Assembly: GCA_016717265.1 (NCBI GenBank)
Contig: JADKFX010000001.1
Coordinates: 1,562,501 to 1,626,500, forward strand
Reading direction: 5' to 3'
Source of the DNA: Saprospiraceae bacterium
GTDB lineage: Bacteria > Bacteroidota > Bacteroidia > Chitinophagales > Saprospiraceae
DNA: 64,000 nucleotides
Shown here: positions 18,289 to 26,507 of the stretch, piece after piece
Layout: each line of letters starts with the position of its first letter
How positions within the stretch are numbered: position 1 is the stretch's first letter
The notes under the pieces: generated by a model
The model's input: only the letters and a program-made list of their open reading frames with translations
Told to the model about the DNA's origin: nothing
Databases searched by the model: none
Program-made: the position numbers and the translations under genes

Positions 18289-19431
18289 ATGGGAAAAGCA
18301 ATCATAGGAATTGTTGGTTCTGGTTCCATGGGAATTGGAATCGCTCAAGTTGCTGCTATGTCTGGTCATTCTGTTGTCGTTTATGATGTTCTGGAATCAG
18401 CCGTTCAAAAAGCACAAGTTCAGTTGCAATTGCAAGTTAATAAGCTTGCTGAAAAAGCAAAAATTAGTGTGACAGAGTCAATCGCAATAATGGGGCGTAT
18501 TTATTTTTCTAATTCTCTGTCAGCATGTTCAGATTGTAATTTGATAATCGAGGCAATTGTTGAAGATTTGTCGACAAAAAAACAATTGTTTGGAGAGCTT
18601 CAAAAGATTGTTTCTGAAGATTGTATTCTTGCGAGCAATACCTCCTCTTTAAGTATAAGCAATTTAGCATCTTCCATTAATAAACCAGATCGATTTATCG
18701 GGATACACTTCTTTAATCCAGCAACAGTTATGCCTTTGGTGGAGGTAATTCCTGCCTTGCAAACCAATCCTAAGTACACCCAGGAGGTGATTGAACTCAT
18801 GGAAAGTTGGTTAAAAATTCCTGTGCAAGCCAAGGATTCACCGGGTTTTATTGTTAATCGGATTGCGCGTCCTTATTATTCTGAAGCATTGCGCATTTAT
18901 GAAGAAGGATTGGCAGATTTTATTACCATTGATTATGCTATGACGAGTATTTATAATTTTAAAATGGGGCCCTTTGCGTTAATGGATTTTATTGGGAATG
19001 ATGTAAATTTTGCAGTTACGAAATCCGTTTGGGAATCTTGTTTTTATGAAGCCCGTTATAAGCCTTCTGTAACACAGCGAAATTTGGTTTCAGCAGGATG
19101 GTATGGAAGAAAAAGTGGAAAAGGTTTTTATGATTATTCTAATTCAACCCAGGTAGTAAATTCTGAAAGTCCAGATGTACTTCGCAATATAGCCTGGAGA
19201 ATTTTAGTACTGTTAATTAATGAAGCTGCAGATGCCTGGTATTATAAAATTGCTTCCCGGGAAGCTATTGAAATTGCAATGACTAAAGGGGTTAATTATC
19301 CGAAAGGTTTATTAAGCTGGGGTGAAGAAATTGGAATTCAGCATTGTGTTCATTTTATGAATCATCTTTATGAGAATTATAAGGAAGAGCGATATCGTTG
19401 CAGTCAAGGCCTAATTAGAATGATGTCCTAA
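18289..19431 (+). CDS. paaH: 3-hydroxyadipyl-CoA dehydrogenase PaaH
   Basis: The 380-residue 3-hydroxyacyl-CoA dehydrogenase has a Rossmann motif GIVGSGSMGIGIAQ at 7-20, the catalytic-loop segment RFIGIHFFNPATVMPLVEVI and two C-terminal helical domains (GPFALMDFIGNDVNF, YPKGLLSWGEEIG). In the phenylacetate pathway it oxidises 3-hydroxyadipyl-CoA to 3-oxoadipyl-CoA. It starts 6 bases after paaG. E. coli PaaH is longer (about 475) because it has a duplicated C-terminal domain; this one also seems to have two such segments, the second short. Confidence 0.87.
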   Translation: MGKAIIGIVGSGSMGIGIAQVAAMSGHSVVVYDVLESAVQKAQVQLQLQVNKLAEKAKISVTESIAIMGRIYFSNSLSACSDCNLIIEAIVEDLSTKKQLFGELQKIVSEDCILASNTSSLSISNLASSINKPDRFIGIHFFNPATVMPLVEVIPALQTNPKYTQEVIELMESWLKIPVQAKDSPGFIVNRIARPYYSEALRIYEEGLADFITIDYAMTSIYNFKMGPFALMDFIGNDVNFAVTKSVWESCFYEARYKPSVTQRNLVSAGWYGRKSGKGFYDYSNSTQVVNSESPDVLRNIAWRILVLLINEAADAWYYKIASREAIEIAMTKGVNYPKGLLSWGEEIGIQHCVHFMNHLYENYKEERYRCSQGLIRMMS

Positions 19432-19487
19432 TCTTTTTTTAGTAGAAATCAAAAGGGTATTCACTAGGAAGAACGCTATAAGATGTT

Positions 19488-19507
19488 AACCTGTATAAGG
19501 TTTTTAA
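19488..19507 (+). terminator. Weak terminator after paaH
   Basis: A 5-bp stem AACCT/AGGTT with loop GTATA is followed by a T run. It is placed 57 bases after the paaH stop, at the end of the paaEABCDGH run. Short stem, so low confidence. Confidence 0.35.
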
Positions 19508-19547
19508 ATACAAATGGAATATTCATTCTTTATTGCATTAAAAAATA

Positions 19548-20327
19548 TTATTCTACTTTTTTCAACAATGATTTTTCTCCATTTTTTGAAGTAATTAGCA
19601 TCGCAGCATTTTCAATGTAATATTTTCCTAAATGAACCGTTTCCGATTTACCGTTTTCTAGACTTGTGAAATAAAGTTGATTTCCAATATTATACCAAAA
19701 TACATTTGGCAAAGCTTTATATTCAGATTGGGATTGGCCAAGAAAATTGGAACCACTTATAGTAGTTTGCGAACCTCCATCACCAACGTTACCATTTTCA
19801 AATAAAATTAAAATTTCTTTGTGCGTAGTTCCCATATAGTCACTACCAGTACCCGAATTATAGATTTGTTCTTTGGCCCAGATCCCAATAAGTTGAGGAT
19901 TGTGATTGGCTTCTTTTGGAAATTGAAATGAATTTTTTTTCTCATTTGATTTTTCATCTGTGTTAATGGCTCGTTCCTTTTTATCTAAAATGACTTCCAT
20001 AGTTTTTATATTTCCAGGTACATCTAAGCGTAATTCTAATTTTAATTTTCCGGAATGAAAGCTTGCATTTAAAATAAAATTAATTCCCAAATTCTGTTCT
20101 ATTGCATTGCCAACTAATTTTCCATCAACTACAGAAGCTGTAATAATATATTTTTGTTGGCTATCCTGCATATTGCCCGTATAAATTGTTAACTCGGTTT
20201 CCAGGAGTTCCAACTTTAATGGATCCTGGTTAATGATTCCAGTATAACTGCCGGAATAATTGATTTGTGAATAACCGGCATTCAAATTTATGTTAAGCAA
20301 TAGTAGGATTAAGTAGCATTGTTTCAT
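19548..20327 (-). CDS. Secreted protein of unknown function
   Basis: The 259-residue protein has a signal peptide (residues 1-20, ending NAGYSQ). The mature part is beta-rich with no cysteine. The first half (about 21-120) looks like a lipocalin- or META-like barrel (SYTGIINQDPLKLELLETELTIYTG). After a Lys/Glu/Asn-rich linker (about 120-140), a second half (LIGIWAKEQIYNSGTGSDYMG to FTSLENGKSETVHLG) resembles the bacterial pattern of stress or lipocalin-like proteins with a glycine-rich strand. I do not recognise the family. It interrupts the paa gene runs on the opposite strand. Confidence 0.6.
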   Translation of the reverse strand: MKQCYLILLLLNINLNAGYSQINYSGSYTGIINQDPLKLELLETELTIYTGNMQDSQQKYIITASVVDGKLVGNAIEQNLGINFILNASFHSGKLKLELRLDVPGNIKTMEVILDKKERAINTDEKSNEKKNSFQFPKEANHNPQLIGIWAKEQIYNSGTGSDYMGTTHKEILILFENGNVGDGGSQTTISGSNFLGQSQSEYKALPNVFWYNIGNQLYFTSLENGKSETVHLGKYYIENAAMLITSKNGEKSLLKKVE

Positions 20328-20407
20328 AGTTTAAATTGTATTGTTACAAAGATAAATGCTTTGTTTAGAGAGTTTGATTAAATTTGAATTAAAATAGAGT
20401 AATTTAT

Positions 20408-20833
20408 ATGGAGAATACTAGGGCTTCAAAGATTATCGATCAGATGTATTTAAATGATCCTTTTAGTTTATGGTTAGGCATACAGCGGATGGAAGAATAT
20501 GCAGGTTATTGCAAATTAAAAATGATCGTTAGAAAAGAAATGTTGAATGGATTTGGAATTGCACATGGAGGCATTACTTTTTCCTTAGCAGATAGTGCAC
20601 TTGCTTTTGCGTCAAATGCTTATGGACAGCAGGCAGTTTCAATTGAATGTTCTGTGAATCATATTAAGCCAGTACAGGAAGGGGATTGTTTAATTGCTGA
20701 AGCAAAAGAAAAATCACGGTCTAAAAGATTGGGTATTTACGAAATTAGTGTTACAAATCAACTTGGAATATTAGTAGCATTATTTGGCGGTATGGTTTTT
20801 ATAAAGGAAACGGAATGGGATCTAGGTAGCTAA
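20408..20833 (+). CDS. paaI: Phenylacetyl-CoA thioesterase PaaI (hotdog fold)
   Basis: The 141-residue hotdog-fold thioesterase has the family signature NGFGIAHGGITFSLADSALA at about residues 47-66, with the His-Gly-Gly loop and the catalytic Asp at the start of the central helix. PaaI hydrolyses stalled phenylacetyl-CoA or hydroxyphenylacetyl-CoA and so frees trapped CoA. Length matches E. coli PaaI (140). It is separate from the main paa run by the minus-strand gene at 19548-20327, but the sequence and context agree. Confidence 0.88.
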   Translation: MENTRASKIIDQMYLNDPFSLWLGIQRMEEYAGYCKLKMIVRKEMLNGFGIAHGGITFSLADSALAFASNAYGQQAVSIECSVNHIKPVQEGDCLIAEAKEKSRSKRLGIYEISVTNQLGILVALFGGMVFIKETEWDLGS

Positions 20834-20889
20834 AAATTAAATTTTAATTAGAGGTATGCTTACCATTGAATTTTGCAAATTATAAAACA

Positions 20890-20928
20890 AAAAAGACCGA
20901 CTAAATTTAGCATTCAGCCGGTCTTTTT
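20890..20928. terminator. Bidirectional terminator between paaI and the small membrane protein
   Basis: A perfect 10-bp stem, AAAAAGACCG paired with CGGTCTTTTT, with a 19-nt loop. A runs on the left and T runs on the right serve the two convergent genes. Confidence 0.8.
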
Positions 20929-20950
20929 AGGATCTAATTGAATTTAAAAA

Positions 20951-21367
20951 TTAGGCACTCCTTCCTAACCACCATCCAACAAATGCAGCAGAAATTGCCC
21001 ACATAATAGTTTGAATAAGGACATCAAGAAATACTCCGTTTAATGTGGTTATATTTGAAGTAGCATACATTATTAAGTCAAATCCCAGGCTAAACAATAA
21101 ACCTAATAAGGCACCTGCTTTTGCACCACCAATAAAGGTATTAATGCCTGCCCAATTGCTAAAAATGTAAGCAACTAAATAACCGATTACAACATTTCCC
21201 AATGCTAATGCCCAAAAGACCATTTGATCATCTGCCCGCATTACACCGGTTGCAGAACCGCACATTCCTGCCAGTGCATCTTTGAAGAGTATACCATAAA
21301 ATAGCCATCCCAAAAGAAAGGAAGATAAACCTCCAATTACCGCAGCAATAATAGTTTTTGTGTTCAT
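20951..21367 (-). CDS. Four-helix membrane protein, DUF1761-like
   Basis: The 138-residue integral membrane protein has four hydrophobic segments at about 7-28, 48-72, 78-102 and 110-134. The opening AAVIGGLSSFLLGWLFYGILF, with its FLLGW.WY-like segment, resembles DUF1761 proteins, a small family of unknown function. A TATATTTG box lies upstream at 21408-21415, and a shared terminator lies downstream. The family assignment is tentative. Confidence 0.6.
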   Translation of the reverse strand: MNTKTIIAAVIGGLSSFLLGWLFYGILFKDALAGMCGSATGVMRADDQMVFWALALGNVVIGYLVAYIFSNWAGINTFIGGAKAGALLGLLFSLGFDLIMYATSNITTLNGVFLDVLIQTIMWAISAAFVGWWLGRSA

Positions 21368-21407
21368 AAAATTGATTGTTTTGTTAAAAGAAATCGTTTT
21401 GTCATTT

Positions 21408-21415
21408 CAAATATA
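21408..21415 (-). promoter_or_regulatory. Candidate -7 box of the four-helix membrane protein gene
   Basis: TATATTTG on the minus strand matches TAnnTTTG, 40 bases upstream of the ATG at 21367. No clear -33 partner. Confidence 0.3.
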
Positions 21416-21455
21416 CAAATATCAATATATGATTGTGAATAAATTTTAAATAAAA

Positions 21456-21483
21456 AAACCGCTATAATGATTTACAGCGGTTT
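21456..21483 (-). terminator. Terminator of the YceI gene
   Basis: An 8-bp perfect stem AAACCGCT/AGCGGTTT with a 12-nt loop lies 23 bases after the YceI stop. On the minus strand it is followed by a T run (A residues at 21452-21458 on the plus strand). Confidence 0.75.
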
Positions 21484-21506
21484 ATATATTAAAACAATAT
21501 TTAATA

Positions 21507-22100
21507 TTATTTTTTAGTTACCAATTTGACATTTAAATCAAATTCGTCGTAAATCGTTTTATCTCCTAAGTCCTCAAAAAATGAACCAGAGCCATATTTA
21601 ATATTAAAATCTACACGGTCTATTTTAATTTCTGCATTGGCAGTTTTCATTCCATTTTCATCTTTTACAGTTGCAAGAAAGCGGATTGGTTTTGTGGTTC
21701 CTTTCAGCGTTAAATCTCCTGTAATTTTATATAAACCTGGGCCTTGAGCTGCTGCATTTGTAATTACTAATTTAGCGGTTGGATACTTTGCTGCTCCAAA
21801 AAAATCATCACTTTTTAAATGACCTATTAGTTTATCTGCATATTCACCACTTAAGTCAGAACAACTGATACTTGTAATATCAATCTCAAATGAACCACCT
21901 ACTAATTTATTGCCATCAAATTTTAATTCACCAGATTTTAAATTGATCAAACCTGAATGTTTACCAGTTACTTTATGACCAGTCCAACTCATGGAGGATT
22001 GTTTTAAATCCACTTTATGTGTTACTGCAGCTGGTTTAAAAGCTATTAGTGTAAATCCCAATATACCTACAATAGGTATTAATAAAAGCATTTGTTTCAT
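21507..22100 (-). CDS. YceI-family periplasmic protein
   Basis: The 197-residue protein has an N-terminal signal or anchor (MKQMLLLIPIVGILGFTLIAF). It is followed by the YceI lipocalin-like barrel: KVDLKQSSMSWTGHKVTGKHSG, FEIDITSISC, LIGHLKSDDFFGAAKYPTAK, and ITGDLTLKGTTKPIRF near the end. YceI proteins bind polyisoprenoid-type amphipathic molecules in the periplasm. Transcribed alone, with its own terminator. The function in this organism is unknown. Confidence 0.88.
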   Translation of the reverse strand: MKQMLLLIPIVGILGFTLIAFKPAAVTHKVDLKQSSMSWTGHKVTGKHSGLINLKSGELKFDGNKLVGGSFEIDITSISCSDLSGEYADKLIGHLKSDDFFGAAKYPTAKLVITNAAAQGPGLYKITGDLTLKGTTKPIRFLATVKDENGMKTANAEIKIDRVDFNIKYGSGSFFEDLGDKTIYDEFDLNVKLVTKK

Positions 22101-22218
22101 CGTTATTTTTTTTTAATTAGAGAATAGCAATTAAAATACAAATTGAAGCAAAATGGTTTTATAGAAGCAGGCGAATTATTGGTATTTAACTTGATTTTAA
22201 CGTATTTGTAAATCAAAC

Positions 22219-22926
22219 TTACCAGTTTAAAGATCTTTGATAGAACAAATGCAATTTATTTTGGGATACACCGATTTTCCAAGCAATTAAAGTTAATAGA
22301 TTAACTATTTGAACACGAATCCAAGAGTTTTTATCATATTTTCTGGCCGATACTTTAATTTCATATGGAATTATTTTGAAAGTAAACCCTTGTTTTTTAG
22401 CACGTTCAACAAATTCGAAATCTTCCATTATGATCATGTCATCTTTAAATCCATGACAGCGTTCAAAAATTTGTTTTCTAATCATCAAAGACTGATCGCC
22501 ACCTCCAGACCAGATCGTATGAAATCGAGTCAAAAAGCTGTTTATTCTTAATAAATGTTTTTTTGAATCAAATCGATAACGATAACATGCTAAATCAACT
22601 CCATTGCTCAAGGTATTTTGAATATGGTAACAAAAATTTTCATGATTTTCGACATCTGCATGTAAAAAGTATAAGAACTCTCCGGTTGCTTGTTGGGCTG
22701 CCAGGTTCATTTGGTAGGCCCTCCCTTTTTTGTGACTTAAAATCACTTTTGCTCCTGCCCGTAGCGCTTCTGATCTCGTGTTGTCGTTGCTTTGACCATC
22801 GCTAACCAAGACCTCTGCTACGTGAGCATTCGCTGCTTTTTTTATATTTGCAACCAGATTATAGATCTTTTTCTCTTCATTATATACGGGTATAATTACA
22901 GAAATTTTGATAGCTTTTTGAGACAT
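22219..22926 (-). CDS. Family 2 glycosyltransferase, arsenosugar-cluster type (TIGR04283-like)
   Basis: The 235-residue GT-A enzyme has the start ISVIIPVYNEEKKI, a VSDGQSNDNT nucleotide-sugar motif, the KGRAYQMNLAAQQATGE segment, a metal-binding-type FLHADVE and the late GGGDQSLMIRKQIFE. This pattern is that of the short GT2 group repeatedly found beside radical SAM proteins of the ArsS type. It is divergent from the AhpD-like and ArsS genes across 98 bases, with -7 boxes for both directions in that gap. The sugar and acceptor are not known from sequence; a ribosyl-type transfer in arsenosugar or related metabolite formation is inference. Confidence 0.75.
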   Translation of the reverse strand: MSQKAIKISVIIPVYNEEKKIYNLVANIKKAANAHVAEVLVSDGQSNDNTRSEALRAGAKVILSHKKGRAYQMNLAAQQATGEFLYFLHADVENHENFCYHIQNTLSNGVDLACYRYRFDSKKHLLRINSFLTRFHTIWSGGGDQSLMIRKQIFERCHGFKDDMIIMEDFEFVERAKKQGFTFKIIPYEIKVSARKYDKNSWIRVQIVNLLTLIAWKIGVSQNKLHLFYQRSLNW

Positions 22927-22959
22927 TTCTTACTTTAAGTTTAATATTTTATATTGAAC

Positions 22960-23005
22960 CAAAATTAAAATAAATTATTAATAGGTATTAGGCATATTAT
23001 ATTTG
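22960..23005. promoter_or_regulatory. Divergent promoter region of the arsenosugar-type cluster
   Basis: On the minus strand TAATTTTG (22967-22960) points at the glycosyltransferase gene. On the plus strand TATATTTG (22998-23005) points at the AhpD-like gene. Both match TAnnTTTG; neither has a clear -33 TTTG. Confidence 0.4.
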
Positions 23006-23024
23006 CAATATTAATTTTTAAATT

Positions 23025-23360
23025 ATGAATAACCATTATTATAATGCGAGTGATTTGGGAAAGTTTGGCGATATCGGTGAATTTAAGAAAAATGTAGCTG
23101 ATAAGTTTTTTGCCTGGTATGGCGAAGTATTCGTGGAAGGTGCCCTTACAGCCCGTGAAAAGTCAATTATTGCATTGGCTGTTGCACATGCTGTTCAATG
23201 CCCATATTGTATTGATGCATATAGCACAGATGCCTTTGAAAAAGGCTATAGTGAAGCACAAATGATGGAAGCCGTGCATGTTGCAGCGGCAATTCGGGGT
23301 GGCGCATCTTTGGTTCATGGCGTTCAAATGATGAACAAAGTGAAAGCAATATCCATGTAA
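23025..23360 (+). CDS. AhpD/carboxymuconolactone decarboxylase-like protein, arsenosugar-associated
   Basis: The 111-residue all-helical protein has the peroxidase-type CxxC motif at C59 and C62 (VQCPYCIDAYS). The rest also fits the short AhpD-like group found with ArsS: WYGEVFVEGALTAREKSIIALAVAHA, then AQMMEAVHVAAAIRGGASLVHG. The CxxC suggests thiol redox chemistry. It is followed after 26 bases by the radical SAM gene, so the two form one transcription unit. Confidence 0.8.
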   Translation: MNNHYYNASDLGKFGDIGEFKKNVADKFFAWYGEVFVEGALTAREKSIIALAVAHAVQCPYCIDAYSTDAFEKGYSEAQMMEAVHVAAAIRGGASLVHGVQMMNKVKAISM

Positions 23361-23386
23361 TTAAACTCTTGAATTAAATCTACAAC

Positions 23387-24424
23387 ATGAAAAGTCTAAA
23401 GGCAATGCATCATGCACTGGCTGAATCGGGTTATCAAATTAATTTGTTAGAGCAGGAAGCTAATTTAATTCCATTTACGGAAAAATTAATTCAATCTGAT
23501 TTATATCCACTAAAACCTACAGATCTTGAAATATTTCAGATCAATGTAGGAAAAATGTGCAATCAAACCTGTAAACATTGTCATGTTGATGCGGGTCCAG
23601 ATCGAAAAGAAATTATGACCCGGGAAACGATGGAACAATGTCTCGATATTTTAGCAAACAATCGACGATACAAAGCAGTTGACTTAACTGGAGGTGCGCC
23701 AGAAATGAATCCGGATTTCAGATGGTTTGTTACGGAAATTCATAAACTAAAAATACATGTGATGGTTCGATGTAATTTGACCATCATTGTCGCAAATAAA
23801 AAGTATTTTGACCTGCCTGATTTTTTCAAAATAAATCAAGTTGAAGTAATTTCTTCTTTACCATTTTATACTAAAGATCGCACCGATAAACAACGCGGAG
23901 ATGGAGTTTTTGAAGATTCCATTCGGGCATTAAAAATGTTGAATGAGGTTGGCTATGGTGCAGAAGGATCCGGTCTAATATTAAATCTGGTATACAATCC
24001 TGCTGGAGCATTTCTTCCAACGGATCAATCTATTCTGGAAAAGGAATTTAAAAAATCTTTAAAAACAGATTTTGATATATCATTTAATAATTTGTTTACA
24101 ATTACAAATATGCCAATCAGTAGATATCTTGATTACCTTTTAGTTTCTGGTAATTATGAAAGCTATATGAATAAATTAGTGCAATCGTATAATCGTATTG
24201 CTGCTAAAAATGTAATGTGCAGAAATACCATAAGTATAGGTTGGGATGGCTATATCTATGATTGTGATTTTAATCAAATGTTAGATTTAAAAGTAAATGC
24301 TTCAGCTCAACATATTCGGGATTATAATCATGATAATTTATTAAATCGGGAAATTGTTGTAAACCAACATTGTTTTGGATGTACTGCAGGATCTGGCAGC
24401 AGTTGTGGAGGTGCTGTTGTATAG
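23387..24424 (+). CDS. arsS: ArsS-type radical SAM/Cys-rich protein
   Basis: The 345-residue radical SAM enzyme has the cluster motif CNQTCKHCHVDAGPD (C58, C62, C65), the glycine motif DLTGGAPEMNP and a SAM-binding EVISSLP segment. A C-terminal Cys-rich region reads IYDCDFN and then HCFGCTAGSGSSCGG. This is the ArsS/rSAM-selenodomain-associated pattern; ArsS makes 5'-deoxy-5'-dimethylarsinoyl adenosine in arsenosugar formation. The neighbouring AhpD-like and GT2 genes support this. No arsM methyltransferase is in the window, so the substrate may come from elsewhere or differ. Confidence 0.82.
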   Translation: MKSLKAMHHALAESGYQINLLEQEANLIPFTEKLIQSDLYPLKPTDLEIFQINVGKMCNQTCKHCHVDAGPDRKEIMTRETMEQCLDILANNRRYKAVDLTGGAPEMNPDFRWFVTEIHKLKIHVMVRCNLTIIVANKKYFDLPDFFKINQVEVISSLPFYTKDRTDKQRGDGVFEDSIRALKMLNEVGYGAEGSGLILNLVYNPAGAFLPTDQSILEKEFKKSLKTDFDISFNNLFTITNMPISRYLDYLLVSGNYESYMNKLVQSYNRIAAKNVMCRNTISIGWDGYIYDCDFNQMLDLKVNASAQHIRDYNHDNLLNREIVVNQHCFGCTAGSGSSCGGAVV

Positions 24425-24663
24425 TTTAGAATTTAAAATTCTTTTATGTTTGTTCGCGCCCTTTAGGAGTGGAAATTCATTTATAGGAGAACTTTCCCAA
24501 GCAAATCAATCAATTCAAAATCGAGTCAGCGGAATTCTTTATAAATTCATGTTAGAATGTTTAAGTACCGTCGGAAAATATTGCATTTGTTTATTTGATA
24601 GTAGCTTTGTCTGCGATTTGGATTTTGAAAAGAAGTTTTTTTTATATTATAAAAAATCTTAAT

Positions 24664-25884
24664 ATGAAAGATTGTTTTATTGTAGATGGTATCCGAACTC
24701 CTATTGGGAAATTGGGAGGGAGCCTAGCATCTATTCGTACAGATGATCTGGCAGCTTTAGCTTTAAATGCATTGATGCAAAGAAATTCAAATATTGATTC
24801 TGAGTTTATTGATGATGTGATCTTAGGTTGTGCCAATCAAGCAGGAGAAGACAATAGGAATGTTGCAAGAATGGCTTTGTTACTTGCTGGCATTTCATGG
24901 AAAGTACCTGGAGAAACGGTGAATCGTTTATGTGCGTCCGGACTGGCAGCTGTAATTAGTGGATATAGAGCGATATCCATGGATCAAGGGGATTTAATCA
25001 TTGCAGGTGGGGTGGAAAGTATGACCAGAGCACCCTATGTAATTTCAAAATCTTCAGCTCCTTTTGGAAGAGATGCAGAATTGGCAGATAGCAGTTTTGG
25101 CTGGCGTTTTATTAATCCTAAAATGAAAGCCTTATATGGTACTGATTCCATGGGTGAAACAGCTGAAAATCTTGCATCCAGATATAAATTAAGCCGGGAA
25201 GTTCAGGACGCTTTTGCATTTGCTAGTCAGCAAAAAGCTTTTCAATCACAAAATTCAGGAAGGTTTGATAAGGAAATTCAGCCAGTCGAATTAAGATTAA
25301 AAAATGAACTAAGTACTATTTTTAGTAAGGATGAATTTTTAAAACCATCCACTAGTCTGGAAGGTCTTGCAAAATTAAAACCTGCATTTAAAAAAACAGA
25401 AGAAGGAGGTAGTGTGACTCCAGGAAATGCATCAGGATTGAATGATGGAGCTGCAGCCCTATTATTGGCATCTGAATCGGCTATTAAGAAGCATTCCTTA
25501 AAGCCAATGGCAAGAATTTTAGCTGCAGCTGTTTGTGGTGTAGAACCTAATATCATGGGGATTGGACCCGTGCCTGCCTCCTTATTAGCTTTAAAACGTG
25601 CGAACCTTACTTTGGAAAATATGGATATTATTGAATTGAATGAAGCATTTGCTGCACAAGTATTGGCTTGCTTACAGGAATGGAAAATTGAATTCAACGA
25701 CCCTCGTTTGAATCCAAATGGAGGCGCAATTTCTTTGGGCCATCCATTAGGAATGTCTGGAGCAAGAATTTTATATTCAGCAGCATTAGAGTTGGAATTG
25801 AGAAAACAAAAATATGCATTAGTAACAATGTGCATTGGAGTTGGTCAAGGCTATGCTTGCGTTATTGAGAATTGTAATATCTAA
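24664..25884 (+). CDS. paaJ: Acetyl-CoA acyltransferase, 3-oxoadipyl-CoA thiolase type
   Basis: The 406-residue thiolase starts at the ATG at 24664; an upstream in-frame TTG at 24595 would add a non-conserved tail. The nucleophile is C90 in NRLCASGLAAV. The second half has GGSVTPGNASGLNDGAAA, NEAFAAQ, NPNGGAISLGHPLG (catalytic His) and TMCIGVGQG (catalytic Cys). The NRLCASG and PYVISKS pattern is that of PcaF/PaaJ, which cleaves 3-oxoadipyl-CoA to acetyl-CoA and succinyl-CoA, the last step of phenylacetate breakdown. It sits between the arsS-type gene and the paaZ pair. A general beta-oxidation thiolase cannot be excluded. Confidence 0.8.
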   Translation: MKDCFIVDGIRTPIGKLGGSLASIRTDDLAALALNALMQRNSNIDSEFIDDVILGCANQAGEDNRNVARMALLLAGISWKVPGETVNRLCASGLAAVISGYRAISMDQGDLIIAGGVESMTRAPYVISKSSAPFGRDAELADSSFGWRFINPKMKALYGTDSMGETAENLASRYKLSREVQDAFAFASQQKAFQSQNSGRFDKEIQPVELRLKNELSTIFSKDEFLKPSTSLEGLAKLKPAFKKTEEGGSVTPGNASGLNDGAAALLLASESAIKKHSLKPMARILAAAVCGVEPNIMGIGPVPASLLALKRANLTLENMDIIELNEAFAAQVLACLQEWKIEFNDPRLNPNGGAISLGHPLGMSGARILYSAALELELRKQKYALVTMCIGVGQGYACVIENCNI

Positions 25885-26013
25885 TTTTTAGAATCAAATT
25901 TCAATGCTGATTGAATTTTTAGAATATTAATTTTTAAATTTAGCAGTTGTAAAATTATATGTTTTACATTTTAAGCTTTAGCAATTCATCGAACCTAAAT
26001 AAACTTAATTTAA

Positions 26014-26478
26014 ATGCAGAAGAAAGAACAATTTTTAAAAACGGAATACATTCATTTAATTAAGCAATTAGATCCATTGGCAGAAAGGAAATGGGGTACG
26101 ATGAATGTGCAACAAATGATTGAACATATGTCAGATGCATTTCGAATGGCAAATGGAAAAGATGTTTATACAGGAATTCTGACTCCAGAAGAAAAATTAC
26201 CAAGAGTACAAGCTTTTGTATTATCGGAAACACCGTTTAAGGAAAATACAAAAAATGTATTAATGTCGGAAGTACCAAAAGATGTTAAATTTGGAACTAT
26301 AAATGATAGTATAGCCGAATTAGAGTTTGAACTGAATGGTTTTGTTGCTCAATGGGAAGCAAATAAGAATCAAACTATTAGAAATCCATTTTTTGGTGAT
26401 TTAGATTATAATCATTGGGTTTCCTTATTATATAAACATTGTTGGCACCATTTAAATCAATTTGGAGTATATCAATAG
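26014..26478 (+). CDS. DUF1569/DinB-like protein
   Basis: The 154-residue cytoplasmic four-helix protein has metal-binding-type histidines in MNVQQMIEHMSDAFRMA (about residues 30-46) and near the C-terminus in YKHCWHHLNQFG. This is the DinB/YfiT superfamily arrangement and matches DUF1569-like proteins, many of which are thiol-dependent S-transferases or of unknown role. It precedes paaZ by 29 bases on the same strand, so the two are probably co-transcribed. A link to the pathway is unproven. Confidence 0.7.
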   Translation: MQKKEQFLKTEYIHLIKQLDPLAERKWGTMNVQQMIEHMSDAFRMANGKDVYTGILTPEEKLPRVQAFVLSETPFKENTKNVLMSEVPKDVKFGTINDSIAELEFELNGFVAQWEANKNQTIRNPFFGDLDYNHWVSLLYKHCWHHLNQFGVYQ

Positions 26479-26507
26479 TTAATTAAAACAGAAATAAGAA
26501 CAATATT

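Noticed and set aside
24375..24662. A 95-codon plus-strand reading frame between the arsS-type gene and the thiolase
   Set aside because: It overlaps the arsS-type gene by 50 bases in another frame, and the rest has no recognisable motif, low-complexity hydrophobic ends and no upstream box; most likely chance.
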